Assembly (NCBI RefSeq): GCF_048264025.1
Contig: NZ_JBLXDN010000008.1
Location: 1 to 64,000 of the forward strand
Direction: 5' to 3'
Origin: Nitrincola sp048264025
Lineage (GTDB): Bacteria; Pseudomonadota; Gammaproteobacteria; Pseudomonadales; Balneatricaceae
Length of the DNA stretch: 64,000 nucleotides
The position numbers and the translations under genes are program-made. Each line of letters opens with the position of its first letter. Position 1 is the stretch's first letter. Of this stretch, positions 26,458 through 34,234 are shown piece after piece. The notes below the pieces were generated by a model that searched no databases, was not told where the DNA came from, and saw only the letters and a list, made by a program, of their open reading frames with translations.

Positions 26458-26467
26458 TTATCCCGGT
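26458..26467 (+). repeat. second copy of a 10-bp direct repeat in the Sel1 gene leader
   Basis: TTATCCCGGT occurs at 26429-26438 and again here, 29 bp apart. The first copy sits in the loop of a GCCTTA/TAAGGC hairpin. It is in the presumed 5' leader of the Sel1-repeat gene. Confidence 0.4.
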
Positions 26468-26489
26468 AAAGACGAAAGGTTTACTTTGA

Positions 26490-27290
26490 ATGAAAAAATC
26501 AACTTTCATTGCAGTGGCAGGACTTATGCTGACTCTGCACATGGGGTCCGTCAGTGCGGCCACACTTCAGGATGCCAGAAGCGCCATTGAATCTCAGAAC
26601 TACGCAGTGGCTCTTGAGCAACTCCAGCTTATAGCCAGAGATGGCGACCTGGATGCCAACAACCTGCTAGGACAGATGTATGAAAATGGCTGGGGTGTTG
26701 ATGCCGATGAAGAAGAGGCTGCTCGCCTCTACCGTATCGGTGCCAACCAGGGCCACATGGAGAGTGTTACCAGCTTACGCGCATTGCAGAACAAAGCGTT
26801 TGCCGTAGAGTACAACCAATTATTACCCTTGGCTGAAGCCGGAAACAGCGAAGCACAAAACCGAATTGGAGAAATGTTTGAGTTTGGCCAGGGTGTTGAA
26901 CGCGACAAACTGGCCGCCTTCAATTGGTATCAGCTTGCGGCCGACCAGGGTGAGGTTTCCGCCTGGCACAACCTAGGCCGTAGCTACAACTTTGGCACGG
27001 GAGTAGAGCAGGACTATGAAGTGGCAGAAGACTGGTATCGTCAAGCGGCTGACCGAGGCTATACCAACTCACTGTTCTTCCTGGGAACGCTTTATGCGAC
27101 CGACCATGGCAGTGACACCAGCTACAGCAGCGATATCATCGCTTATGCCTGGTTACAAAATGCCGCCGAACTAGGTGACCAAACCGCCCGCCCTATTGCT
27201 GAACGCTTGCTGCTCAAACTGGACAGTGATGAAATAGAAACGGCGAAACAACTGGCTGAACGCTACAAAGCTCGTTACATCAATCAATAA
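26490..27290 (+). CDS. Sel1-repeat (TPR-like) secreted protein
   Basis: 266 aa with a signal peptide (about 1-23, VSAAT) and at least four Sel1-like repeats of about 36 residues, recognisable as GQMYENGWGVDADEEEA..YRIGA, GEMFEFGQGVERDKLAA..YQLAADQG, GRSYNFGTGVEQDYEVAEDWYRQAADRG and the degenerate GTLYATDHGS. Such proteins are solenoid scaffolds for protein-protein contacts in the periplasm; the partner is unknown. The 180-bp leader upstream holds two small hairpins. Ends before a strong inverted repeat. Confidence 0.88.
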   Translation: MKKSTFIAVAGLMLTLHMGSVSAATLQDARSAIESQNYAVALEQLQLIARDGDLDANNLLGQMYENGWGVDADEEEAARLYRIGANQGHMESVTSLRALQNKAFAVEYNQLLPLAEAGNSEAQNRIGEMFEFGQGVERDKLAAFNWYQLAADQGEVSAWHNLGRSYNFGTGVEQDYEVAEDWYRQAADRGYTNSLFFLGTLYATDHGSDTSYSSDIIAYAWLQNAAELGDQTARPIAERLLLKLDSDEIETAKQLAERYKARYINQ

Positions 27291-27295
27291 TCCTC

Positions 27296-27335
27296 TGACA
27301 GCGACCTTGCAGACCAACGGCAAGGTCGCATGTCA
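27296..27335 (+). terminator. hairpin after the Sel1-repeat gene
   Basis: GCGACCTTGC / GCAAGGTCGC with a 9-nt loop, extended by TGACA / TGTCA across one bulged A. No U tract follows (AACAGCCC), so it may be a 3'-end protector more than a classical terminator. Confidence 0.55.
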
Positions 27336-27367
27336 AACAGCCCTCAAAGTAATCAGGAAAATACTCC

Positions 27368-27835
27368 ATGAACAGCCCGGTTCAACGTACCTTCCGCACT
27401 GACTACCCAGAGACCCGCCCAGCTTCTTTAATTAAACGTCTTATGGCCATGCTATACGACTTCATGCTGATTTTAGCAATCTGGGTGGTTACCGGTTTTG
27501 TGGCCGTCGCGCTAAATGATGGCGAAGCTGTGGAAGGGCCGATGCTCAAAACCGTGCTATTTTGCATTACTTTTCTGTTCTTTGGTTTTTTCTGGACCCG
27601 CCTTGGACAGACGCTGGGCATGCAGGCCTGGCGTTTAAGAGTGCAGACACTGGATGGCTACCGCCTTAGCTGGAACCGCGCACTAATACGCTTCATGCTG
27701 GCAATCATCTCTATTATCCCACTTGGACTGGGATATTTATGGATTTTATTCAGCGATGAAAAACTCGCCTGGCATGACAAACTGTCTGAAACCTGCATAG
27801 TACAACTGCCTAAAGTACCCAGGAAGGATGACTGA
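27368..27835 (+). CDS. RDD-family membrane protein
   Basis: 155 aa. The signature at the N-terminus (RPASLIKRLMAMLYDFMLI, Arg then Asp in the first helix) and later the GQTLGMQAWRLRVQTLDGYRLSW segment (about 80-100) identify the RDD family. Three hydrophobic helices are visible (about 25-48, 58-78, 110-130). Function is not well defined; some relatives act as ion or cation antiporters. It is convergent with lptG, 7 bp apart, with no room for a separate terminator. Confidence 0.88.
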   Translation: MNSPVQRTFRTDYPETRPASLIKRLMAMLYDFMLILAIWVVTGFVAVALNDGEAVEGPMLKTVLFCITFLFFGFFWTRLGQTLGMQAWRLRVQTLDGYRLSWNRALIRFMLAIISIIPLGLGYLWILFSDEKLAWHDKLSETCIVQLPKVPRKDD

Positions 27836-27842
27836 GACGCAA

Positions 27843-28901
27843 TTAACCGGCTCGTCGAAGCAGATACCAACCACCTAGTCCACATAACAAAGTAGGTAAC
27901 AGCGTGGCTAATAATGGTGGAAAACCATAGACACTGCTGGCAGGGCCCAGCAGATCCTGGGCAAACTTGAATACCAGCCCCAGAATCACGCCCGACACAA
28001 TTCGCTGCCCTATAGGCACACTTCTTAACGGCCCGAACACAAAAGAAATCCCTGCCAACACCAGAGCGGCAATCGACAAAGGCTGTAACAGTTTGGCCCA
28101 GAACGCCAGAAAATAAACATCAGCATTTACACCCTGCCCCTGCAAATAACGGGCATAGTCCCAAAGCCCGGTAATAGACAGATCGACTGGTTCGACCACC
28201 ACGATTGACAACAAATCAGGGGTCAAACCGCTTTGCCAACGCTCTTGCGCCAAGGTCGCGGTTTCAGTATGTGCATCATGAAGGCGAGTTTCACTAACAT
28301 TACTCAGATTCCAGGCGCCCTCTTCATAGGTGCCACGCTGAGCAAAACTGCTACGCTGGAGTTGCAGGTCAGCCGCAAACTCATAGCGCGTAACGCCGTG
28401 TATAATTTCCCCGCTTTCTACCGCATTGATGAAAATAAAGGTATTGCCCTCTTTATGCCAGACACCATCATCTGAATAAGAGCCTCCACCTGCCATCGCC
28501 ACAGCACGAACACTCTGAGCACGTTGCTCTGTGATTGGCGCAATAAACTGTCCCAACAGCAACCCCACCGCGGCCATCAGCATCACAGGCTTGAATACCG
28601 TCAGCAGAATACGACCAGTGGAAATGCCAGCCGCCCGCATCACTGTCAGCTCACTTTGAGAAGCCAACATTCCCAAACCAATCATCACCCCAACCAAGGT
28701 TCCCAAGGGAATATACTCATACAGACGTCTCGGTGAAGTCCAAGCCACATAGTGAAATGCACCCGCCAGGGTGTAGTGCTCATTCATGTTATCCATCTGA
28801 TCGAGGAAAGCGATCAGCAGATCTAACCCAAGAACAACTAAAAGCACCGCCAGTACTGACTGTGCAACCAGCTTGAAAATATACTGATCCAGCACCTTCA
28901 T
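27843..28901 (-). CDS. lptG: LPS export permease LptG
   Basis: 352-aa inner-membrane permease of the LptB2FG transporter, which extracts lipopolysaccharide for export to the outer membrane. N-terminal helices (LFKLV..ALLVVLGLDLLIAFLDQM) and C-terminal helices flank a periplasmic beta-jellyroll domain (about 130-270), as in the family. The gene overlaps lptF by 4 bp (28898-28901), so both subunits are made together. It ends next to the RDD gene. Confidence 0.97.
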   Translation of the reverse strand: MKVLDQYIFKLVAQSVLAVLLVVLGLDLLIAFLDQMDNMNEHYTLAGAFHYVAWTSPRRLYEYIPLGTLVGVMIGLGMLASQSELTVMRAAGISTGRILLTVFKPVMLMAAVGLLLGQFIAPITEQRAQSVRAVAMAGGGSYSDDGVWHKEGNTFIFINAVESGEIIHGVTRYEFAADLQLQRSSFAQRGTYEEGAWNLSNVSETRLHDAHTETATLAQERWQSGLTPDLLSIVVVEPVDLSITGLWDYARYLQGQGVNADVYFLAFWAKLLQPLSIAALVLAGISFVFGPLRSVPIGQRIVSGVILGLVFKFAQDLLGPASSVYGFPPLLATLLPTLLCGLGGWYLLRRAG

Positions 28902-30004
28902 AGCGCTTTTCTCCCAGGTATCAAGCGTTTTAGCGGCACAAGGTAGCCGAACAGCTGGCGCCAGTAACGCCCTAAATAGAGGAAGTTTGCTGCCACAAAC
29001 ACAAACACCAGATGCACAAGCCAGAGGACGGCGGGCGACCCTCCTGATTCAACCTGCGAACGAGCCGTGGTAAGCAAAGCCATATAGCCCAAATACAGAA
29101 GGACCGATGGAATCAGTTTGGCAAAGCGCCCCTGGCGTGGATTAGTGTAACTGAGTGGCACGGCTAACAGGGTTACTACCAGCACTAAAACCGGCAGCGA
29201 AAAACGCCAGTGTAAGGCCGCCAGGTCTCGCTGCTCCGAGGATGCCAGTAGCATAGAGGTGGGCTTTGCATCCACTTCCCTGATCTCATCGGCCAACTCG
29301 GGCTCATCCAGTTGCACCCCGTATTCACTGTAGCGAATACGGCTCATATCCGCTTCACCAGGTCGACCATCAAAGCGATAACCGTTCAACAGCACCAAAA
29401 AGCGCTGACGTGCTTCTGGCAACAAACGTCGTTCAGCCGACTCCGCGATCAGAATATTAGGGCGTCCATCTTCGCCACGCTGGGAGATAAACACCTGCTT
29501 CAACTGCTCACCCACCATCGCTTCGGCGTAAGTAACCTGACCCGATGACTGGGACAAAAAACGTCCTGGTGTCACCAAATCAAGTTCACTGCGCGCATCC
29601 TGGGCGGCCAGCAACTGATCAGCTTTATTCAATCCAAGTGGCGCTACCCAGGCACTCAAAAGCAGTACCAGTAAGGAAACAACCAATGCAGAGCCAAACA
29701 CATAGCTCAACAAGCGATTACCACTGAAGCCCGTAGCCTGTAATACCACCATTTCACTATCGAGGCACAAGCGACCCAACGCCAGTAAAATGCCCAGAAA
29801 CAGCCCCAGAGGCAAGAGCAATTCAAGAAACCCCGGCATGTGATAAAGCAGCACAAGAAAGACGGCCCCCGCCTCTAATTTGCCTGCTGCAGCATCAGAC
29901 AGGTATTTAATTAAGCGAGCGCTGGTGATGATAAGCATCAGCACGGCAGTCACAGCAAGCGTACTGACTAACACCTCACGGGTGATGTAACGGAATATGA
30001 TCAA
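28898..30004 (-). CDS. lptF: LPS export permease LptF
   Basis: 368-aa partner of LptG. Six membrane helices are split by a periplasmic domain, and the protein begins MIIFRYITREV, typical of LptF. The start codon is TTG at 30004 with an AGGA ribosome-binding site 7 bases upstream; no better ATG exists without losing the first helix. It is divergent from pepA, with about 97 bp between starts, a conserved arrangement in gammaproteobacteria. Confidence 0.97.
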   Translation of the reverse strand: MIIFRYITREVLVSTLAVTAVLMLIITSARLIKYLSDAAAGKLEAGAVFLVLLYHMPGFLELLLPLGLFLGILLALGRLCLDSEMVVLQATGFSGNRLLSYVFGSALVVSLLVLLLSAWVAPLGLNKADQLLAAQDARSELDLVTPGRFLSQSSGQVTYAEAMVGEQLKQVFISQRGEDGRPNILIAESAERRLLPEARQRFLVLLNGYRFDGRPGEADMSRIRYSEYGVQLDEPELADEIREVDAKPTSMLLASSEQRDLAALHWRFSLPVLVLVVTLLAVPLSYTNPRQGRFAKLIPSVLLYLGYMALLTTARSQVESGGSPAVLWLVHLVFVFVAANFLYLGRYWRQLFGYLVPLKRLIPGRKAL

Positions 30005-30101
30005 CGCAGAATCCTGGTCGCGAACATGGTTTCGAACGATGGAAATAGTTTATAGTGGCATTATCTATCAATCGCTTTTGAATGTCTTCTCTGGAGCCAA
30101 C

Positions 30102-31619
30102 ATGTTTTTTGAAATTATCAGCGACACCCCAGAAACTCTCTCCACTGACTGTCTGGTAATCGGCATCGAAGCAGAGGGCGTCCTGACGCCGACAGCCACA
30201 CTGATTGATCAATGTACAGGTGGTGCTATTCAAGCTTTGATTAATAGCGGTGACCTGACGGGTAAAGCAGGTGAACTGTTGATGCTGCACAACCTGACTG
30301 GCATCACTGCTGCACGGGTGCTGGTCGCAGGTTTAGGCAAAGCCGATGAGCGCAAAGATCGCCATTACCGCAAACTGGTCAAAGGCATCAACCAGACGCT
30401 GGGCAAACTGAAACTGAAATCTGTCGCTATCGCACTCGATGGCCTGGCCAGCGATCACCCTGACACCTATCGTCAGACTCGCCTGTTCACCGAATGGACC
30501 TCGGCCGACTTTTATCAATACGACAGCACCAAGAGCAAAAAAGCCGACCCGGTATCGCTGGAGCAGTATGTTATTCATCTCCACGATGAAGACGCCGAAT
30601 TAGGCGAGAGTGCATTACTGGATGGTGTTGCCATCGCTAACGGTATCAGTAGCGCTCGTGAACTGGGCAACCTGCCCGGCAATATTTGCACGCCTACTTA
30701 TTTAGCCGAAAAAGCCAAAGCATTGGGCGAAGAATTTGACAGCCTGAAAGTTAAAATTCTTAATGAAGAGAAGATGGAAAAGCTGGGGATGCATAGTCTG
30801 CTTTCAGTCGGTCGCGGCAGTGCCCAGCCATCCAAACTGATTGTCATCGAATACCAGGGTGGCAAAGACACTGATGCCCCTCACGTTCTGGTTGGCAAGG
30901 GCATTACCTTCGATACCGGTGGTATCAGCCTGAAACCAGGCGCAGGCATGGATGAAATGAAGTTTGATATGTGTGGTGCCGCCAGCGTTCTGGGTACCAT
31001 CGAAGCGGCGGCAGAAATGCAACTGCCGATTAACCTCGTCGTGATTGTCGCCGCCGCCGAGAATATGCCAGGTAGTCAAGCCACCAAACCCGGTGATGTT
31101 GTTACCACCATGTCAGGCCAGACAGTAGAAATTCTGAATACCGATGCCGAAGGCCGACTGGTACTTTGCGATGCACTGACCTATGCAGAACGCTTTAAGC
31201 CGGCCAGCGTCATAGACGTAGCCACCCTGACGGGTGCCTGCATTATTGCACTAGGCCACCATGCCACAGGCCTGCTGTCCAACAATGAAGAACTGGCTGG
31301 CGCCCTGCAGCAAGCCGGTGACTTTGCCGCTGACCGCGCCTGGCCATTGCCGCTTTGGGATGAGTATCAGGAACTGCTGGATTCCAACTTTGCGGATATA
31401 GCTAACATCGGCGGCCGCTCAGCTGGCACCATTACGGCGGCCTGCTTCCTGTCACGCTTCGCCAAAGCCTATCCTTGGGCTCACCTGGATATCGCCGGGG
31501 TTGCCTGGAACAGCAACGGTAAAGAAAAAGGCTCCACGGGCCGTTGTGTATCCTTACTCTGCCAGTATTTGATTGATCAGGCCGAAGCTGTTGAGGTTAA
31601 CGAGGAAGCACATCACTGA
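30102..31619 (+). CDS. pepA: leucyl aminopeptidase
   Basis: 505-aa M17 aminopeptidase with two metal ions that also acts as a DNA-binding architectural protein in E. coli (site-specific recombination, carAB control). The catalytic region holds GKGITFDTGGISLKPGAGM (Lys, Asp), MKFDMCGAA, NTDAEGRLVL (Asp, Glu, Arg) and GHHATG. The frame is open from 29997, but ATG at 30102 gives the family start MFFEIISDTPE and has GGAG upstream. The stop overlaps the holC start (TGATG). Confidence 0.97.
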   Translation: MFFEIISDTPETLSTDCLVIGIEAEGVLTPTATLIDQCTGGAIQALINSGDLTGKAGELLMLHNLTGITAARVLVAGLGKADERKDRHYRKLVKGINQTLGKLKLKSVAIALDGLASDHPDTYRQTRLFTEWTSADFYQYDSTKSKKADPVSLEQYVIHLHDEDAELGESALLDGVAIANGISSARELGNLPGNICTPTYLAEKAKALGEEFDSLKVKILNEEKMEKLGMHSLLSVGRGSAQPSKLIVIEYQGGKDTDAPHVLVGKGITFDTGGISLKPGAGMDEMKFDMCGAASVLGTIEAAAEMQLPINLVVIVAAAENMPGSQATKPGDVVTTMSGQTVEILNTDAEGRLVLCDALTYAERFKPASVIDVATLTGACIIALGHHATGLLSNNEELAGALQQAGDFAADRAWPLPLWDEYQELLDSNFADIANIGGRSAGTITAACFLSRFAKAYPWAHLDIAGVAWNSNGKEKGSTGRCVSLLCQYLIDQAEAVEVNEEAHH

Positions 31620-32047
31620 TGTCCCGACGTGCTGATTTCTATATTTTGCCTCAAGCCGATGAAGACAGCCGTGCTGTCTTCATCTGTCGGGTTTGCCAGA
31701 AAGCCCTGCAACAAGGGCTGATGGTCTATATACACACCGACCATCAGGCAAAAGCTGAAAGCCTTGATCGACTGCTCTGGTCCTTTCGGGATGACAGTTT
31801 CCTGCCTCATCACCTGATCGGCAACACACCAACAGCCCCCATCAGCCTAGGTCATGGCGATCAACTACCGGAACACCGACAGCTGTTTCTCAATGCCGCC
31901 GGCTTGCTGCCTGAATTGGCCTTTGAGTTTGAACGCATTGCCGACGTGGTGGTTCAGGCTCCAGAACTGCTAACAAGTTCACGCCAGAACTACAGCCGCT
32001 GCCGTGAGCTAGGGTACGAGATGCACCGAACGGATATGCGCAAGTAG
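31619..32047 (+). CDS. holC: DNA polymerase III chi subunit
   Basis: 142-aa chi subunit, which joins the clamp loader (through psi) to single-strand binding protein at the fork. Recognised by ADFYIL at the N-terminus, the ..QKALQQGLMVYIHTDHQAKAESLDRLLWSFRDDSFLPH.. middle region, and the PISLGHGD site. It begins within the pepA stop codon and lies upstream of valS, apart from an intervening chemoreceptor gene on the other strand; pepA-holC-valS is the ancestral order. Confidence 0.93.
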   Translation: MSRRADFYILPQADEDSRAVFICRVCQKALQQGLMVYIHTDHQAKAESLDRLLWSFRDDSFLPHHLIGNTPTAPISLGHGDQLPEHRQLFLNAAGLLPELAFEFERIADVVVQAPELLTSSRQNYSRCRELGYEMHRTDMRK

Positions 32048-32049
32048 TA

Positions 32050-33990
32050 TTACACCCGAAACCGGTTCATCTCCTCTCGAAGCTGCTCCGCCAGCATCGA
32101 CAGGGAGTTTGTCGCCTCGGTCGACTCTCCCACATGAGTAGCAGACTGATCGGCAACATCCTTAATCAGATGGATGTTTTGATTAATCTCTTTAGCCACC
32201 GCAGACTGCTCTTCCGTCGCTGTGGCTATATGCTGAATCATGTCGTGAGCAGAACTGACCACATTCAAAATATCATTCAAAGCGGTATTGGCATGGTCAG
32301 CAAGCTCCAGAGTAGCATGGGTTTTTTCCACACTCTGAGAGATCGCCTTAACGGCGCTTTCTGAACGACCTTGCAACTGATCAATCACCTGCTGTATCTC
32401 ATTGGTGGATTCTTCTGTACGGCGAGCAAGATTTCTCACTTCATCAGCCACGACAGCAAACCCACGCCCACTATCACCGGCCCGCGCCGCTTCGATAGAG
32501 GCATTTAGTGCCAGCAGGTTGGTCTGATTGGCCACATCTCGAATAACCTGCAACACCTGACCGATCAGGTCGCTGTCATTTTTCAGCTCACGAATCACTT
32601 CAGCGGCATCAGATATATCTTTAGATAAGGCCTGCATTGATGAAGCCGCTGATGCCACGACCTGGCTTCCGGCCTCAGCCCGATTACTGGCTTCAATCGT
32701 ATGATCAGCTGCCATTTGCGCATTGCGAGCGACTTCTTCAACCGTAGCCGACATTTCATTTATTGCCGTGGCGGCATTCTCAAGCTGAGTTGACTGCTGA
32801 CGAACACCTGAGTCTGTTTGCTGACTAATCTGACTCAGCTCGGTTGCTGCCGAGGCCAGAGTTTCCGAGTTCACTTTAATCCGCTCAATCGTGCCACGCA
32901 ATTTCACCCGCATCTGTTCAATGGAACCCAGCAGACTGGCGCCAGCCCCTTTTGACACTTCCACTTCACGGGTTAAATCGCCATCAGCCACATCGCCGAC
33001 TACAGCCGCCGCATAGGCTGGGTCGCCTCCGAGAGTACGGGTGACACTCCGAACAATTGCCATTCCCGTCAGCAGCGCCAGAATCAGAATCGCCGCCAAT
33101 ATCAACAACAGAGTCCAAATGGTTCTATACACGGGCGCCATAGCATTTTTCTCAGTCTGCTCCAGCACCAATCCCCAACCCAGCAAGGGTATGGGTATAT
33201 AACTACCCACCACAGGCACCCCAGCCGCATTATCATAACGCCCTGAACCCGACTCCATCGCCGCGATAGCCTTCGCAGCGTCCGAGGTAATCGCCTGTTC
33301 TGGGTTACTCACTGAACGGGTTGGCGTCAGCGCCATGCCGTCACTGCTGATGAGGAAAATATCGGTATTGGGATCATCATTCAACGCACGAATTCGCTCT
33401 ATCAAAGTACTCAGTGTCACGGCTCCGCGCATAACACCAACGATACGATCACCCTGATATACGGGAGAAGCCACTGTACTCACCTGATTACCAGTTGCTC
33501 GGGAGATCACCGGCTGCGAAAACACATCTTTTCCACTGATCGCTTGTTGAAACCAGGAGCGATCCGGAACATTGAACGCCTGCGCTTCACTAAACGGCAT
33601 AGCCCTGGCTCGGCCACTTTCAAAAGCAACCCCAGCGAGCCCCCTGCCTTCGGGACTAACAAGAAACAGCGTGTCATATACGCCCTGGGCATCGGCAATT
33701 TGCGTCAGCAGGTGATTCACGGCGGCTTCATCGGCATTGGCCAAGGGATCCAGGCTTGCTAGATAGAGCATTTCTTGCTGACGTGCTTCCAACCAGTCGG
33801 TAAATGATTGCGCGTAACGTTGGCCCTGACCATCCAGTTGATTAATAATCATTTGTGTATGGGAACGGTAATACTGACTGAAAATCACACCCGCAACGAT
33901 GAGTACCGCCATTAAGACAATACCCAAAATCATCAGCGTGAGTTTTTTACCGAAAGACAGCCCCAGACTTTTAGCAGGTGGCGAGATCAT
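32050..33990 (-). CDS. methyl-accepting chemotaxis protein with Cache sensor
   Basis: 646-aa transmembrane receptor. TM1 (about 14-37), a large periplasmic dCache-like sensor (about 40-280, with DPNTDIFLISSDG and VVGSYIPI), TM2 (about 287-312), a HAMP domain (about 313-365) and a signalling helix pair. The invariant hairpin tip reads IRDVANQTNLLALNASIEAARAGDSGRGFAVVADEVRNLA (40H class). No C-terminal pentapeptide for CheR is seen. The gene is inserted between holC and valS on the opposite strand, breaking the usual pepA-holC-valS order. The ligand is unknown; Cache domains often bind amino or organic acids. Confidence 0.93.
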   Translation of the reverse strand: MISPPAKSLGLSFGKKLTLMILGIVLMAVLIVAGVIFSQYYRSHTQMIINQLDGQGQRYAQSFTDWLEARQQEMLYLASLDPLANADEAAVNHLLTQIADAQGVYDTLFLVSPEGRGLAGVAFESGRARAMPFSEAQAFNVPDRSWFQQAISGKDVFSQPVISRATGNQVSTVASPVYQGDRIVGVMRGAVTLSTLIERIRALNDDPNTDIFLISSDGMALTPTRSVSNPEQAITSDAAKAIAAMESGSGRYDNAAGVPVVGSYIPIPLLGWGLVLEQTEKNAMAPVYRTIWTLLLILAAILILALLTGMAIVRSVTRTLGGDPAYAAAVVGDVADGDLTREVEVSKGAGASLLGSIEQMRVKLRGTIERIKVNSETLASAATELSQISQQTDSGVRQQSTQLENAATAINEMSATVEEVARNAQMAADHTIEASNRAEAGSQVVASAASSMQALSKDISDAAEVIRELKNDSDLIGQVLQVIRDVANQTNLLALNASIEAARAGDSGRGFAVVADEVRNLARRTEESTNEIQQVIDQLQGRSESAVKAISQSVEKTHATLELADHANTALNDILNVVSSAHDMIQHIATATEEQSAVAKEINQNIHLIKDVADQSATHVGESTEATNSLSMLAEQLREEMNRFRV

Positions 33991-34151
33991 ATCGACTCTC
34001 CGGATAGTAGAAATTAGTTATTTTTATTCAGATCTTATAACAGGTTAGCAGAGAGCTTTACATCTGTGCTAGATAGGCAGCATTATTTTTTCATTCCTGG
34101 CAACTCCCAACTATCTAAGCGACAAGCCTACAACCTGTCTGCTACAGCCGT

Positions 34152-34157
34152 TATAAT
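34152..34157 (+). promoter_or_regulatory. putative -10 box of valS
   Basis: TATAAT 78 bp before the ATG at 34235; TACAAC at 34129-34134 is a weak -35 at 17-bp spacing. Confidence 0.4.
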
Positions 34158-34234
34158 GACGCATTTTTGCGGAAGTACTGCGTTATAACCTTACGCCTTC
34201 CTCCCAGCCCCGAATGTTAACTACTGAGATGAGC

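Noticed and set aside
29997..31619. Longer pepA start at 29997
   Set aside because: The extra 35 residues are not family-like and overlap the lptF start; ATG 30102 fits.
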